This document shows, piece after piece, positions 18,444-27,521 of a DNA stretch of 64,000 nucleotides. The first letter of the stretch is position 1. Each line of letters opens with the position of its first letter. The position numbers were made by a program, and so were the translations under genes. The notes beneath the pieces were generated by a model that did no database searches, was not told the DNA's origin, and was given only the letters and a program-made list of their open reading frames with translations. Source of the DNA: DATJGR01 sp963735085 (GTDB lineage: Bacteria; Pseudomonadota; Gammaproteobacteria; Pseudomonadales; Azotimanducaceae); the NCBI GenBank assembly GCA_963735085.1, contig CAVTJP010000002.1, positions 744,001-808,000 on the forward strand, given 5' to 3'.

Positions 18444-18762
18444 CGATCGACCTCACCTGTGCATCTGCCCGTGTGCCAGCCGGATTCTTCCATGCACTCT
18501 GATTCGAAGCTGTGAAGGCACGCACAGGCAAGCCATCGCCAACGACTCCTCTAAGGCGGTCGGACACGGGACATTGAAATGTGCCGTGGCTCACAGCAGC
18601 GTGAGCTCGAATCCCGGATTCTGGTGCAGCGGCTAACCAGGCCAGTTGGACTGGTGGTGCCTCGTGCTCATCAAAGGATAGGTGGCCGACAGTACTTTGA
18701 AACGCGCGTCGGCTTGCTGCGGAAACAAGCCACGGCGATCCGATGAACAGGAGTGTGCCCTC
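18444..18762. promoter_or_regulatory. Intergenic region between divergent cytochrome genes
   Basis: About 320 bases separate the HzsA-related gene (minus) from the CxxCH gene (plus), one of the longest gaps in the window. It must hold promoters for both directions. I see AGGAG at 18749-18753, nine bases before the plus-strand ATG at 18763, but no convincing -35/-10 pair, operator palindrome or riboswitch. Confidence 0.5.
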
Positions 18763-20010
18763 ATGGTTGACGCGCTGCGCGAGACTCCGGAACGCCGCTG
18801 GTCGAAACGGGCGCTACTGCTGGTTTTGACATTGATCACACTGTTCGGATCCTTCGGCGTGAGCGCCGATGAACGCGACCAGGCCAAACGCATTCACGAC
18901 CGCATTGCCGGCGTACCGCCTGATGCGACGACGCTCGACACGATGGCTGCGGATATCAACGGTGCCAACGGCATGACCGCAATTGACGCAGCTATGTTGG
19001 CAACCAAAAACCCGGCGTTCTACAACGTCACGCTGAAGAATTTCGTTGCCCCGTGGACAAACCGCGATCAGAGCGTCTTCGTACCGCTCAACGATTACAT
19101 CGCGACAGTCATCGGCATGATTCGCGACGACGTCGATTTTCGCGAAGTGCTATCCGGCGACATCTTGTATACGGTCAAAGGCGTCAGCCCTGCGTATTCG
19201 ACGATCGACAACGATCACTATGCAAATGCAGAGGCCGACGCGGTCGACCTCCAAACGAATCTCACTCCAACAACCCAGAGCAGTTTGACCGGTGTGCCGC
19301 CGAATGCGACCGCGGGCGTGCTAACGACCCGGGCCGCATCAAAGGCATTCTTCATCAACGGCACCAATCGCGCGATGTTCCGTTTCACGATGATCAACTT
19401 CATGTGCCGCGACATGGAGCAGGTCCACGATACATCGCGTGCGCCAGATCGAATTCGTCAGGACGTTTCTCGCAGCCCCGGCGGGGACTCGCGAGTGTTC
19501 CTCAACAACTGCATCGGCTGCCACTCCGGCATGGATCCAATGGCGCAGGCTTTCGCGTACTACAACTTCCAGTACGACAAAGACGCGGATCCCGACGCCA
19601 ATGCGGGTTCTCTGAAATACAACGATACCAACGACGTTGACCCGGTTACCACCACGCGCGTAGTCGCCAAATACCACAACAACGCCGCAACGTTTCCATA
19701 TGGTTACATCACGATGGACGACCACTGGGACAACTACTGGCGCGCGGGTCCGAACGCTGCGCTCGGTTGGGACAGCTCGCTGCCGGGATCGGGCGAAGGC
19801 GCCAAGTCGCTGGGCGAGGAATTCGCCAACAGCGACGCGTTTGCGGAGTGTCAGGTCAAAAAAGTATTCAAAAACGTCTGCCTTCGCGAACCCCAGGATA
19901 CGAACGACCGCAACCAGATCACTGCGATGGTCAGCGACTTCAAGACCGGCGGCTACAAGCTGCGAAGGGTCTTCGCTGAATCCGCCGTCTATTGCAGCAA
20001 TGGTAACTGA
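18763..20010 (+). CDS. Exported protein with a single CxxCH haem motif, in DUF1501-type cluster
   Basis: 415 residues. A hydrophobic export or anchor segment (ALLLVLTLITLFGSFGVSA) is followed by a largely helical domain and one haem c motif CIGCHSGMDP with Cys250, Cys253 and His254. The sequence context of that motif (NCIGCH-SGMDP, then AFAYYNFQ) recalls the C-terminal part of DUF1588/DUF1585-type proteins that pair with DUF1501 proteins, but I cannot name the family with confidence. The ATG at 18763 has a good AGGAG. First gene of a plus-strand operon with the next two; 14 bases separate it from the LamG gene. Confidence 0.7.
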   Translation: MVDALRETPERRWSKRALLLVLTLITLFGSFGVSADERDQAKRIHDRIAGVPPDATTLDTMAADINGANGMTAIDAAMLATKNPAFYNVTLKNFVAPWTNRDQSVFVPLNDYIATVIGMIRDDVDFREVLSGDILYTVKGVSPAYSTIDNDHYANAEADAVDLQTNLTPTTQSSLTGVPPNATAGVLTTRAASKAFFINGTNRAMFRFTMINFMCRDMEQVHDTSRAPDRIRQDVSRSPGGDSRVFLNNCIGCHSGMDPMAQAFAYYNFQYDKDADPDANAGSLKYNDTNDVDPVTTTRVVAKYHNNAATFPYGYITMDDHWDNYWRAGPNAALGWDSSLPGSGEGAKSLGEEFANSDAFAECQVKKVFKNVCLREPQDTNDRNQITAMVSDFKTGGYKLRRVFAESAVYCSNGN

Positions 20011-20024
20011 GCGGAGACCTCACA

Positions 20025-22493
20025 ATGATTAACGCCAACATGATCTCTGCTGCGCGTCTGACACTGGCCGCTTGCCTGGCAATCGCCACCGTTCTCGTTT
20101 CCGGCTGCGGTAGCGGCAGCGGCGCCGCCACGGTGCAGAATCCACAGACGACACCAACGGCCTTCAGCAACTACAGCGGGCCGGCGCCACAAACTGCGGA
20201 TATACAGCGCTTCAAGATCAACCTTTGGGACAACCTCGTGCCGAACAACCGTTGTGGCACTTGCCACAACCCGAGCCAGGCTCCTCGCTTCGCCCGCTCC
20301 GACGACATCAATCTTGCGTACGACGCAGCCAACAGCGTCGTCAACCTCAAGGACCCAGCAAATTCGCGGATGGTGTTGAAAGTGCGCGGTGGTCACAACT
20401 GCTGGCTGACCAGCAACGATGCCTGCGGCGACATCATTCAGGCGTATATCCAAGCGTGGGCCGGTGGTGCGCTCGGTGGCGTCGGCACGGAAATTCAGTT
20501 CAAGGCGCCGCCACTGCAGGATCCCGGCTCAAGCCGGAATTTCCCAACAGACTCTGCCCTGTTCAAAGCCAATGTCTACGATCCCTATTTGAGCCAGTAC
20601 TGCGTAGGTTGTCACAAGGAAGATGCCGCGGTACCGCAGGCACCATTCTTCGCAAGTAGCGATATCGGCGTCGCCTACTCGGCGGCGCAAACCAAGATCA
20701 ATCTGGATGATCCTGCCAGCTCTCGTTTCGTAGTACGTCTAGGACAGGAATCGCATCACTGCTGGAGTGACTGCGCGGCAAACGCAGCCGCCATGCAGGC
20801 CGGCATCACTGCGATGAGCAACGCGATCGCGCCGACGGTGGTCGACCCAACCCTGATCACCAGCAAAGCGCTGAAACTCATAGACGGAATCGTCGCAGCA
20901 AGTGGCGGCCGCCAAGAAGCCAACATGATCGCGTCGTATCAGTTCAAGACCGGCAGCGGCAACACCGCGTTCGATACCAGCGGCGTCGAACCGGCGGCGA
21001 ACCTGACGTTGTCGGGCACATACAGCTGGGTGGGTGGTTGGGGTGTAGCGTTCACCGGCGGCAAAGCGCAGGCATCCACCACTGCCAGCAAGAAGCTTTA
21101 TGACCTGATCAAATCAACGGGCGAATATTCGATCGAGGCATGGGTAGCACCGGGCAACGTCACCCAGGACGGTCCAGCGCGAATCATCTCGTACTCGGGT
21201 GGTGTGTCGAGTCGCAATTTCACGCTCGGCCAGACGCTGTATCAGTACGACTTCTTGAACCGCACTTCCGAGACGGACCAGAACGGCGAGCCGAGGCATT
21301 CGACACCGGCAGCCGACGAAGACCTGCAGGCGACGTTGCAGCACGTCGTCGCAACCTACGATCCAACCAACGGACGCCGCATTTACGTCAATGGCAAGCT
21401 CACCGATGCCGTTGACCCAGTGCCAGGCGGGCTGCTGAGCGACTGGGACAACACGTTCGCATTTGCATTGGGCAGTGAAGTTGACAATACGCATCGGTGG
21501 GCCGGAACAGTTCGAATGGTTGCAATCCACAATCGCGCGCTGACGGCTGAGCAAGTCAAACAGAATTTCGACGTCGGCGTCGGCGAAAAGTACTACGTGC
21601 TGTTCAACGTCAGCGACTACGTCGGCCAACCGGATGCGTACATCGTGTTCGAAGTCAGCCAGTACGATTCGTACAGCTACCTGTTTCGCGCTCCGTTCTT
21701 CATGCTGCTGGACAGCGCAGCAACCCCCGGTACGATTCCAATCAAGGGGCTCCGCATCGGCATCAACGGACGCGAGGCGCCGGTCGGCCAGGCATTCAAG
21801 AACATCGACACGACGATCACCGACGCGCAGTACGCACCCGAGCACCGCCAATATCTTTCGCAGCTCGGCACAGTGATCGCGCTCGAGAAGGGTCCGGCAA
21901 ACGACGAGTTCTTTCTGACGTTCGAAAAGCTCGGAGACACGACCACCAAACACGACTACACCGAGGCCGTGCTGACACCGCCGCCGCCGGTAGATATCCC
22001 GCGCGACCCCGACTACGGTATTCGCGACTTCGCAGAAATCAATGCGACGATGTCGGCGGTGACCGGTGTGGCGACGACACAGCCGGATGTGAAGACCACC
22101 TACGACGCAGTCTACCAAGCGCTTCCAGCGTCCCCGGAACTCGAAGGGTTCCTCTCGTCGCAGCAGATGGGCATTACGCAACTGGCAATTTCGTATTGCA
22201 GTGCGCTCGTCGATAGCAACCCGGCGTATTTCTCGCCATTCGATTTCACGGCGAATGTATCGACGGCATTCAATTCGGACGCGAAGAAGGATCAGATCGT
22301 TGATCCGCTGTTGAACAATATGGTCGGCACCAACGTCAGCACTCAGCCGGACGCCACCGTCACGCGAAACGAAGTGCGCGGCCTGATCGATACGCTCGCG
22401 AGTTGCAGCAGTTCGAAGTGCGCGGACACGAGAGGTGTCGTGAAAGCCGCGTGCGCATCGGTTCTAGGAAGTGCGGCGATGCTGGTTCAGTAA
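20025..22493 (+). CDS. LamG-domain lipoprotein with two CxxCH haem motifs
   Basis: 822 residues with a lipobox LVSGC (Cys about 28). Two haem motifs follow: CGTCH (Cys77, Cys80, His81) and CVGCH (Cys193, Cys196, His197). A concanavalin-like LamG/laminin G3 domain at about residues 300-505 shows IEAWVAPGN, HVVATYDPTNGRRIYVNGKL and VRMVAIHNRALTAEQV. The C-terminal part is unassigned. GGAG lies just upstream of the ATG. It likely sits on the outer face of a membrane and combines electron transfer with binding of a glycan or other surface ligand (inference). Confidence 0.78.
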   Translation: MINANMISAARLTLAACLAIATVLVSGCGSGSGAATVQNPQTTPTAFSNYSGPAPQTADIQRFKINLWDNLVPNNRCGTCHNPSQAPRFARSDDINLAYDAANSVVNLKDPANSRMVLKVRGGHNCWLTSNDACGDIIQAYIQAWAGGALGGVGTEIQFKAPPLQDPGSSRNFPTDSALFKANVYDPYLSQYCVGCHKEDAAVPQAPFFASSDIGVAYSAAQTKINLDDPASSRFVVRLGQESHHCWSDCAANAAAMQAGITAMSNAIAPTVVDPTLITSKALKLIDGIVAASGGRQEANMIASYQFKTGSGNTAFDTSGVEPAANLTLSGTYSWVGGWGVAFTGGKAQASTTASKKLYDLIKSTGEYSIEAWVAPGNVTQDGPARIISYSGGVSSRNFTLGQTLYQYDFLNRTSETDQNGEPRHSTPAADEDLQATLQHVVATYDPTNGRRIYVNGKLTDAVDPVPGGLLSDWDNTFAFALGSEVDNTHRWAGTVRMVAIHNRALTAEQVKQNFDVGVGEKYYVLFNVSDYVGQPDAYIVFEVSQYDSYSYLFRAPFFMLLDSAATPGTIPIKGLRIGINGREAPVGQAFKNIDTTITDAQYAPEHRQYLSQLGTVIALEKGPANDEFFLTFEKLGDTTTKHDYTEAVLTPPPPVDIPRDPDYGIRDFAEINATMSAVTGVATTQPDVKTTYDAVYQALPASPELEGFLSSQQMGITQLAISYCSALVDSNPAYFSPFDFTANVSTAFNSDAKKDQIVDPLLNNMVGTNVSTQPDATVTRNEVRGLIDTLASCSSSKCADTRGVVKAACASVLGSAAMLVQ

Positions 22494-22521
22494 CGAGCGG
22501 ATGCAGTAGAGAGGTTCCATC

Positions 22522-24135
22522 ATGACACGACGCAAACACATTCGACGTTACGACGACCCGCTTCGACATCCGGATCACCCGCGGCCGCGCACTCGGCGTG
22601 AATTCCTCTCGCAAGGATTCATTTTGGGGTCGGGTATGGTCATCGGTGGTGTAACGCTCACGCTCGGCTCCGGAAAGGCGGTCGCGATTTCTCCCCAACT
22701 GGCATCGTTGGTGGGACAGCCACTGCTCGACAAATGCGGAGTTGGCAATCTCGGCGCGGGTAAGATTCCATTCATCTGCTTCGATCTGGCCGGCGGCGGC
22801 AACACCGCCGGTTCAAACGTACTTATCGGCAAGCAAGGTGGGCAACTGGATTTCCTGTCAACCGAAGGGTATTCGACACAGGGTCTTCCGGGCGGCATGG
22901 TGCCATCGATCGCCAACCCAACGACCGGCAGCAGCGATTTCGTCAACACGGAATTCGGCCTGGCGTTTCACTCCGACAGTGCGTACCTGCGGGGGATGAT
23001 GACTCGGGTTACAGATCCCGCTGTGCGCCAGATGATCAACGGTGCGGTGATTCCCGCCCGCTCCGAGAACGACACCGGCAACAATCCCCACAATCCAATG
23101 TACGGCATCGCCAGAGCCGGAGCCGACGGCATGTTGCTATCACTTATCGGGTCGTCGAATTCCGACTCAGGCGGCAACTCCATGTCGCCGGCCATGTTGA
23201 TGGACCTTAGCCTCCGCCCCACCAAGGTCGATCGTCCGAGCGACGTGACCGGTCTCGTCGACGTCGGTGATCTAACGAGCGTATTGAGCCAGCAGGATGC
23301 AGTCGCTGTGATGGATTCAATCTATCGCATCAGCGATGCAAAATTGTCGGCGATTGCAACCGGTGGCGACCAGACCATCCATCCGGAAGACGTCGTAAAA
23401 GATCTCGTTCGCTGCGGGTATCTCAAGAGCGAGGATTTGGCGGACAGGTTCGGCAATCCCGCGGATCTCGACCCTGGGCTTGACCCCATTATTGTCGGCG
23501 GAATCTTCACACCGGAAGAGTTCGCCAGCAATTCGGAGTTCCGCAAGACGGCGTCCGTAATGCACATGGTCATCAACGGATTTGCCGGGGCTGGTACGAT
23601 CGAGATGGGCGGCTACGACTATCATGGCGGCAAACGCGCCGAGGGCGAGGTTAAGGATTTCCGCGCCGGTGTCTGCATGGGCGCGTGTCTGCAGTACGCA
23701 GCGATGAAGAAGAAGCCGCTGATGATGTATGTGTTCTCCGATGGCTCCTTGTCGAGCAACGGCGCGATCGACAATTCTACCGATGGGCGTGGCAAGGGCG
23801 AGTGGGTCAGCGACAACCAGCAGACCGCGGCAACCTGGTTCCTGGTCTACAATCCGAGCGGGCGCGCCACGCTACTCGGTGGCACACCTGAAGATCAGGC
23901 GCGTCATCAACAAATCGGCTGGATGAAGGACGATGGCTCTGTTGACACGATGTCACATCCGGCGGCCAACAACGTGAATCTATTAGCGTATACCGCGGTC
24001 TTGAACTATATGGCGTTGCATGGCGAACAAAATAATTTCTCGGCGCTGCCCGGTGCCGGCTTGCCCGCGTCGATGTTCGATACCATGACGGCATTTGAAC
24101 CGCTCGCCGGCATCGTCAATGGCAAGATCACCTAA
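22522..24135 (+). CDS. Tat-exported DUF1501-like protein
   Basis: 537 residues starting with a twin-arginine signal (TRREFLSQG, about residues 23-31, followed by a hydrophobic Gly-rich stretch). The body carries DUF1501-like features: PFICFDLAGGGNTAGSN, MGGYDYHGGKRAEGEVKDF and MMYVFSDGSLSSNG, a layout related to sulfatase/alkaline phosphatase-type folds. Homologues are sometimes misnamed as secretion protein GspF. It is 28 bases after the LamG-cytochrome gene, a pairing (cytochrome plus DUF1501) common in planctomycetes and marine gammaproteobacteria. The enzyme activity is unknown. Confidence 0.78.
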   Translation: MTRRKHIRRYDDPLRHPDHPRPRTRREFLSQGFILGSGMVIGGVTLTLGSGKAVAISPQLASLVGQPLLDKCGVGNLGAGKIPFICFDLAGGGNTAGSNVLIGKQGGQLDFLSTEGYSTQGLPGGMVPSIANPTTGSSDFVNTEFGLAFHSDSAYLRGMMTRVTDPAVRQMINGAVIPARSENDTGNNPHNPMYGIARAGADGMLLSLIGSSNSDSGGNSMSPAMLMDLSLRPTKVDRPSDVTGLVDVGDLTSVLSQQDAVAVMDSIYRISDAKLSAIATGGDQTIHPEDVVKDLVRCGYLKSEDLADRFGNPADLDPGLDPIIVGGIFTPEEFASNSEFRKTASVMHMVINGFAGAGTIEMGGYDYHGGKRAEGEVKDFRAGVCMGACLQYAAMKKKPLMMYVFSDGSLSSNGAIDNSTDGRGKGEWVSDNQQTAATWFLVYNPSGRATLLGGTPEDQARHQQIGWMKDDGSVDTMSHPAANNVNLLAYTAVLNYMALHGEQNNFSALPGAGLPASMFDTMTAFEPLAGIVNGKIT

Positions 24136-24212
24136 GCAATAGCAAGACCGCACATGGCGTGCCACTGGCGCGCTTCGCGGCGAGATTTGATCTCACCGAC
24201 CAGGAGTGTCGG

Positions 24213-25583
24213 ATGACCCGCAGGGATTCGAACCAACTCATAGACCTGCTGGCCTGCCCTCGCTGCGCGAGAGCGTTGGTTGGCCCACCGCTGCGCTGCG
24301 AAACGTGCCACGTCGAGTTCCCTGAGGTTGGAGACGTACCGTGGCTGTTCGCGGAGCCGAACGCAGCGTTGGCAGAGTGGCGTACGCGTATGCACTACCT
24401 GCTGCGGAAATGTGAGGCAGATGCTGCACACACCGCGCTCTCGCTGAATACAGCCGACCTACACAAACTGACTAAAGAGCGACTCGGCAAACTCGTTGGA
24501 GCGCAACGCGCGTATGTCGGCGAGTTGACGCAACTCCTGAAACCGCTCGACATCGCACCCGTCGCAGCTACGCTCGAAACACACTTGGCATTGCGTACGC
24601 GGATGCCGCCCAATCAGGGCCTGACGACCTATTACGCAAACCTGCATCGCGACTGGTGCTGGGGCGATGAAGAGAATGAAGCGTCGTATGATCTCGTCGC
24701 AGGCGCGCTCCCCTCGATCTCCGGCGCGCGCCTGCTGGTACTCGGTGCCGGCGGCGGCAGGCTTGCCTACGATCTGCATACGCGATTGAAACCGGCGATT
24801 ACCGTGGCGCTCGACATCAATCCGTTGCTGTCCATGACGACTCAACGGATTGTCCATGGCGCGCGAATAGCGCTGCACGAATTCCCTTTGGCTCCGCGAC
24901 ACCTCGATGATGTGGCAATCCTTCGAGAACTCGCCGCACCGTCGCCGATCGGCGACGGTTTTCACTGCGTACTGGCCGATGGTTTGCGCGCGCCATTTCG
25001 ACAAGGTGCATTCGACGTAGTGGTAACTCCGTGGTTCATCGACATCGTGGACGAGGATTTGCGTGTACTCGCGCGGCGCATCAATACCCTGTTGCAGCGC
25101 ACGGGCCACTGGATGATATTCGGCTCGCTGCGATTTTCGGACGCCGATCCCGCACTCCGCTTCAGCGTTGAAGAAGCTGCGGCGCTGATCTCCGAAGCCG
25201 GCTTCACCACGTCGGAGCTCGTCGAGGCAACAATTCCGTTCATGAACTCTCCAGCGAGCCGTCACGGACGTATGGAGCGCGTTGTAGCGATGTCCGCCGG
25301 CAAAACGCGGCACGTCTCCACACCGCCGCGCCGTACTGCCTTGCCCGAGTGGCTCATCCAGACTAATCGGCCTATCCCGCTGTTGGATGCCTTCAAAGTG
25401 CAGGCGACAACAACCCAGATCTACGCGTTCATCATGTCGATGATCGATGGACGTCGGAGCCTGCAGGACATGGCCCTGGTGATGGAGGAGCGGCGGCTGA
25501 TGCCGAAAGCCGATGCAACCGCGGCGCTGCGGGGATTCCTAATCAAGATGTATGACGAAAGTCGCGACCAGGCGAACCTCTGA
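24213..25583 (+). CDS. Zinc-ribbon SAM-dependent methyltransferase, N2227-like, with a possible PqqD-like tail
   Basis: 456 residues. The N-terminus is a Trm112p-like zinc ribbon (CPRC...CETC, about residues 15-34). The central Rossmann domain has the SAM motif LLVLGAGGGRLAYDL (about 172-186) and ALDINPLL, resembling carnosine N-methyltransferase-like (N2227) proteins. The last about 70 residues, IYAFIMSMIDGRRSLQDMAL and on, recall a PqqD-type winged helix; I hold this lightly. The ATG at 24213 has AGGAG six bases upstream, better than the first start at 24159. It follows the DUF1501 gene on the same strand. Substrate unknown. Confidence 0.75.
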   Translation: MTRRDSNQLIDLLACPRCARALVGPPLRCETCHVEFPEVGDVPWLFAEPNAALAEWRTRMHYLLRKCEADAAHTALSLNTADLHKLTKERLGKLVGAQRAYVGELTQLLKPLDIAPVAATLETHLALRTRMPPNQGLTTYYANLHRDWCWGDEENEASYDLVAGALPSISGARLLVLGAGGGRLAYDLHTRLKPAITVALDINPLLSMTTQRIVHGARIALHEFPLAPRHLDDVAILRELAAPSPIGDGFHCVLADGLRAPFRQGAFDVVVTPWFIDIVDEDLRVLARRINTLLQRTGHWMIFGSLRFSDADPALRFSVEEAAALISEAGFTTSELVEATIPFMNSPASRHGRMERVVAMSAGKTRHVSTPPRRTALPEWLIQTNRPIPLLDAFKVQATTTQIYAFIMSMIDGRRSLQDMALVMEERRLMPKADATAALRGFLIKMYDESRDQANL

Positions 25584-25738
25584 TGCAACGCCCGTATCGG
25601 ACCCGGCATTCGAGCGGGCAAATCGGCCGAACGAGATCAGGTCCCGATGTCATCCGTTCATGTTGCGTTCAGGAACCTTTTGCCAGAATCTCCGTCAATG
25701 AGCAGACATGCGCGGCAAGCCATGCGGAGAGCCCCAAA

Positions 25739-26311
25739 ATGAAACGGTCGATATTCGCAGTCGTAGCAATTGCGCTCTTGAGCGCCAACCCTGTCCTGGC
25801 GGACACCCGCGGCAACCACTCCGGATATACCGGACACAGTCCTGGATACCGCCCGGGCCACGCACCGGGCCACGCACCGGGCCACGCACCGGCATCCCAT
25901 CCGGGTCATCAAACGTACTATCGCCCAGCCTATCGCTACAACACCGCCAACAGATTCTACGGTTACCCGCGTTATGCACCACGACACTACTATCCATACC
26001 GACCCGCGTATCGCTCGGTTGGGTACGGGTATTACGGATACCCGTACTATCAACACCACAACAACGACAATCACAACGATTCCGCTGCATACCTCATTGG
26101 CGGGTTGGTGGTTGGTTCCCTGCTGACCAACGCATATCACAATGCGCAGGCGAACGTGTCCGCACAAACGATCACTACTCATACAATCGTCGGCGCGCCG
26201 CAAGGGCGTCATCTGTTGCGCGACCTCAATGGCAACTGTTATGAGGTCACCGTCGACGGTGCGGGCAACGATCTGCGGACTCAGCTTCCGTCGGAGCAAT
26301 GCAACTGGTAA
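25739..26311 (+). CDS. Exported Tyr/His/Gly/Pro-rich small protein
   Basis: 190 residues: a clear signal peptide (SIFAVVAIALLSANPVLA), then a low-complexity region rich in His, Tyr, Pro and Gly with three tandem PGHA units and several PYY/YGYP-type repeats. Next is a short HHNNDNHND stretch, a single hydrophobic segment (AAYLIGGLVVGSLLTNAY) and a C-terminal 60-residue domain (GRHLLRDLNGNCYEVTVDGAGND) with two Cys. The His-rich part could bind metal. No family recognised. It follows the methyltransferase by 155 bases. Confidence 0.75.
   Translation: MKRSIFAVVAIALLSANPVLADTRGNHSGYTGHSPGYRPGHAPGHAPGHAPASHPGHQTYYRPAYRYNTANRFYGYPRYAPRHYYPYRPAYRSVGYGYYGYPYYQHHNNDNHNDSAAYLIGGLVVGSLLTNAYHNAQANVSAQTITTHTIVGAPQGRHLLRDLNGNCYEVTVDGAGNDLRTQLPSEQCNW
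25853..25888 (+). repeat. Three tandem 12-bp repeats inside the PGHA coding region
   Basis: The unit CCGGGCCACGCA occurs three times in a row (25853-25864, 25865-25876, 25877-25888) and is followed by a decayed fourth copy. It encodes Pro-Gly-His-Ala in frame. Confidence 0.95.
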
Positions 26312-26441
26312 CGCAGTTGCTCGTGCTCTCTGGCTAAGAATGCTTGTGGCACGCTGATTCTTTGCGGTAAAAGAGTCGACAATCGATTCGCACAAGATTC
26401 CGTGTGATGCTCCCCTACTCCCCCGCAGCAGTCTGAGCACC

Positions 26442-27521
26442 ATGCCTATCAACATTATCGGCATGATTGGCGTCGCGCCGGCGGCGCAAACCTCGGTGCA
26501 TGTGATCGGTGGGGGTATCGAACCCGAATTTCTCGCGCGCTTCGCACGCACGCATGAGCAATCCGGATTCGACGCGGTACTGGTGGGGTATTCAGCAGCG
26601 TCGGCGGAAGGATTCCAGGTCGCGCAGTTCTGCGCGCACCGAACGGACAGGCTGAAATTCCTGGTCGCCCACCGACCTGGTTTCGTCTCTCCCACCCTCG
26701 CAGCGCGTACCGCAGCGACATTCGACAATCTCACTGCGGGGCGTTTGTGGCTGCACATCATCAGCGGCGGCGTGGACGCAGACCAACGTCGCGACGGCGA
26801 CTGGCTGGGTCACGACGAGCGCTACGCGCGCACAGACGAATATCTCGACGTACTACGATCGATGTGGACGTGTGAAGCGCCATTCGACCACGACGGCCAA
26901 TACTATCGTTGCCAGAGGGCGTACTCCGAAGTGCGTTGTACACAGGTGCCGCACGTGCCGATCTGGTTCGGCGGTGTCTCCGATGCGGCGATCGCCGTTG
27001 GCGCGAAACACTGCGACGTCTACGCGCTGTTCGGTGAACCACGCGCGGCGATTACCACAAATATCGCGCGAATTCGCGCAGCTGCTACGAACCATGGCCG
27101 CAGTCCGCGATTCAACGTGTCGTTCAGACCGATCATCGCTGCTACGGAGGACGCCGCGTGGGCGAAGGCGCAGACGATCCTTGCCAGCGTCACGCAAAAC
27201 ACACGCGCGCGGCGTCACGAACCTGAGGCAGAAACCGCGCGCCGCCTGGTCGAACTGGCAGCCAGCGGCGACGTGCACGATGAACGCCTGTGGACGCCTG
27301 TTGCCGCGGCCGCAGCCGGCTCCGGCAACACCACGGCGCTCGTTGGCACCGCTGAACAGGTAGCCGACGCAGTTGCAAAATATTACGCGATCGGCGTCTC
27401 AGGTGTTTTGTTGCGCGGCTTCGACCCGCTCACCGACGCGGAGGCGTACGGACGCGAATTGATTCCACTGATCCGGGAAAAAGTCGCGGCGCTCGACGTT
27501 GACAATCCAGAACAAGCATGA
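26442..27521 (+). CDS. LLM-class (SsuD-like) FMNH2-dependent monooxygenase
   Basis: 359 residues with the bacterial luciferase/alkanesulfonate monooxygenase TIM-barrel pattern: the opening of SsuD-type proteins, AHRPGFVSPTLAARTAATFDNLTAGRLWLHIISGG, ERYARTDEYLDVLRSMW and VPIWFGGVSDAA. It would use FMNH2 and oxygen to cleave a C-S bond or oxidise another small organic compound. Its stop overlaps the start of the TcuA-like gene in an ATGA, so the two act together. No flavin reductase gene lies next to it; the partner reductase must come from elsewhere. Confidence 0.88.
   Translation: MPINIIGMIGVAPAAQTSVHVIGGGIEPEFLARFARTHEQSGFDAVLVGYSAASAEGFQVAQFCAHRTDRLKFLVAHRPGFVSPTLAARTAATFDNLTAGRLWLHIISGGVDADQRRDGDWLGHDERYARTDEYLDVLRSMWTCEAPFDHDGQYYRCQRAYSEVRCTQVPHVPIWFGGVSDAAIAVGAKHCDVYALFGEPRAAITTNIARIRAAATNHGRSPRFNVSFRPIIAATEDAAWAKAQTILASVTQNTRARRHEPEAETARRLVELAASGDVHDERLWTPVAAAAAGSGNTTALVGTAEQVADAVAKYYAIGVSGVLLRGFDPLTDAEAYGRELIPLIREKVAALDVDNPEQA

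Noticed and set aside
26312..26441. Sigma-54-like motif TGGCAC before the LLM monooxygenase gene
   Set aside because: The distance from GG to the next GC is 14 bases, not 10, so it does not fit.
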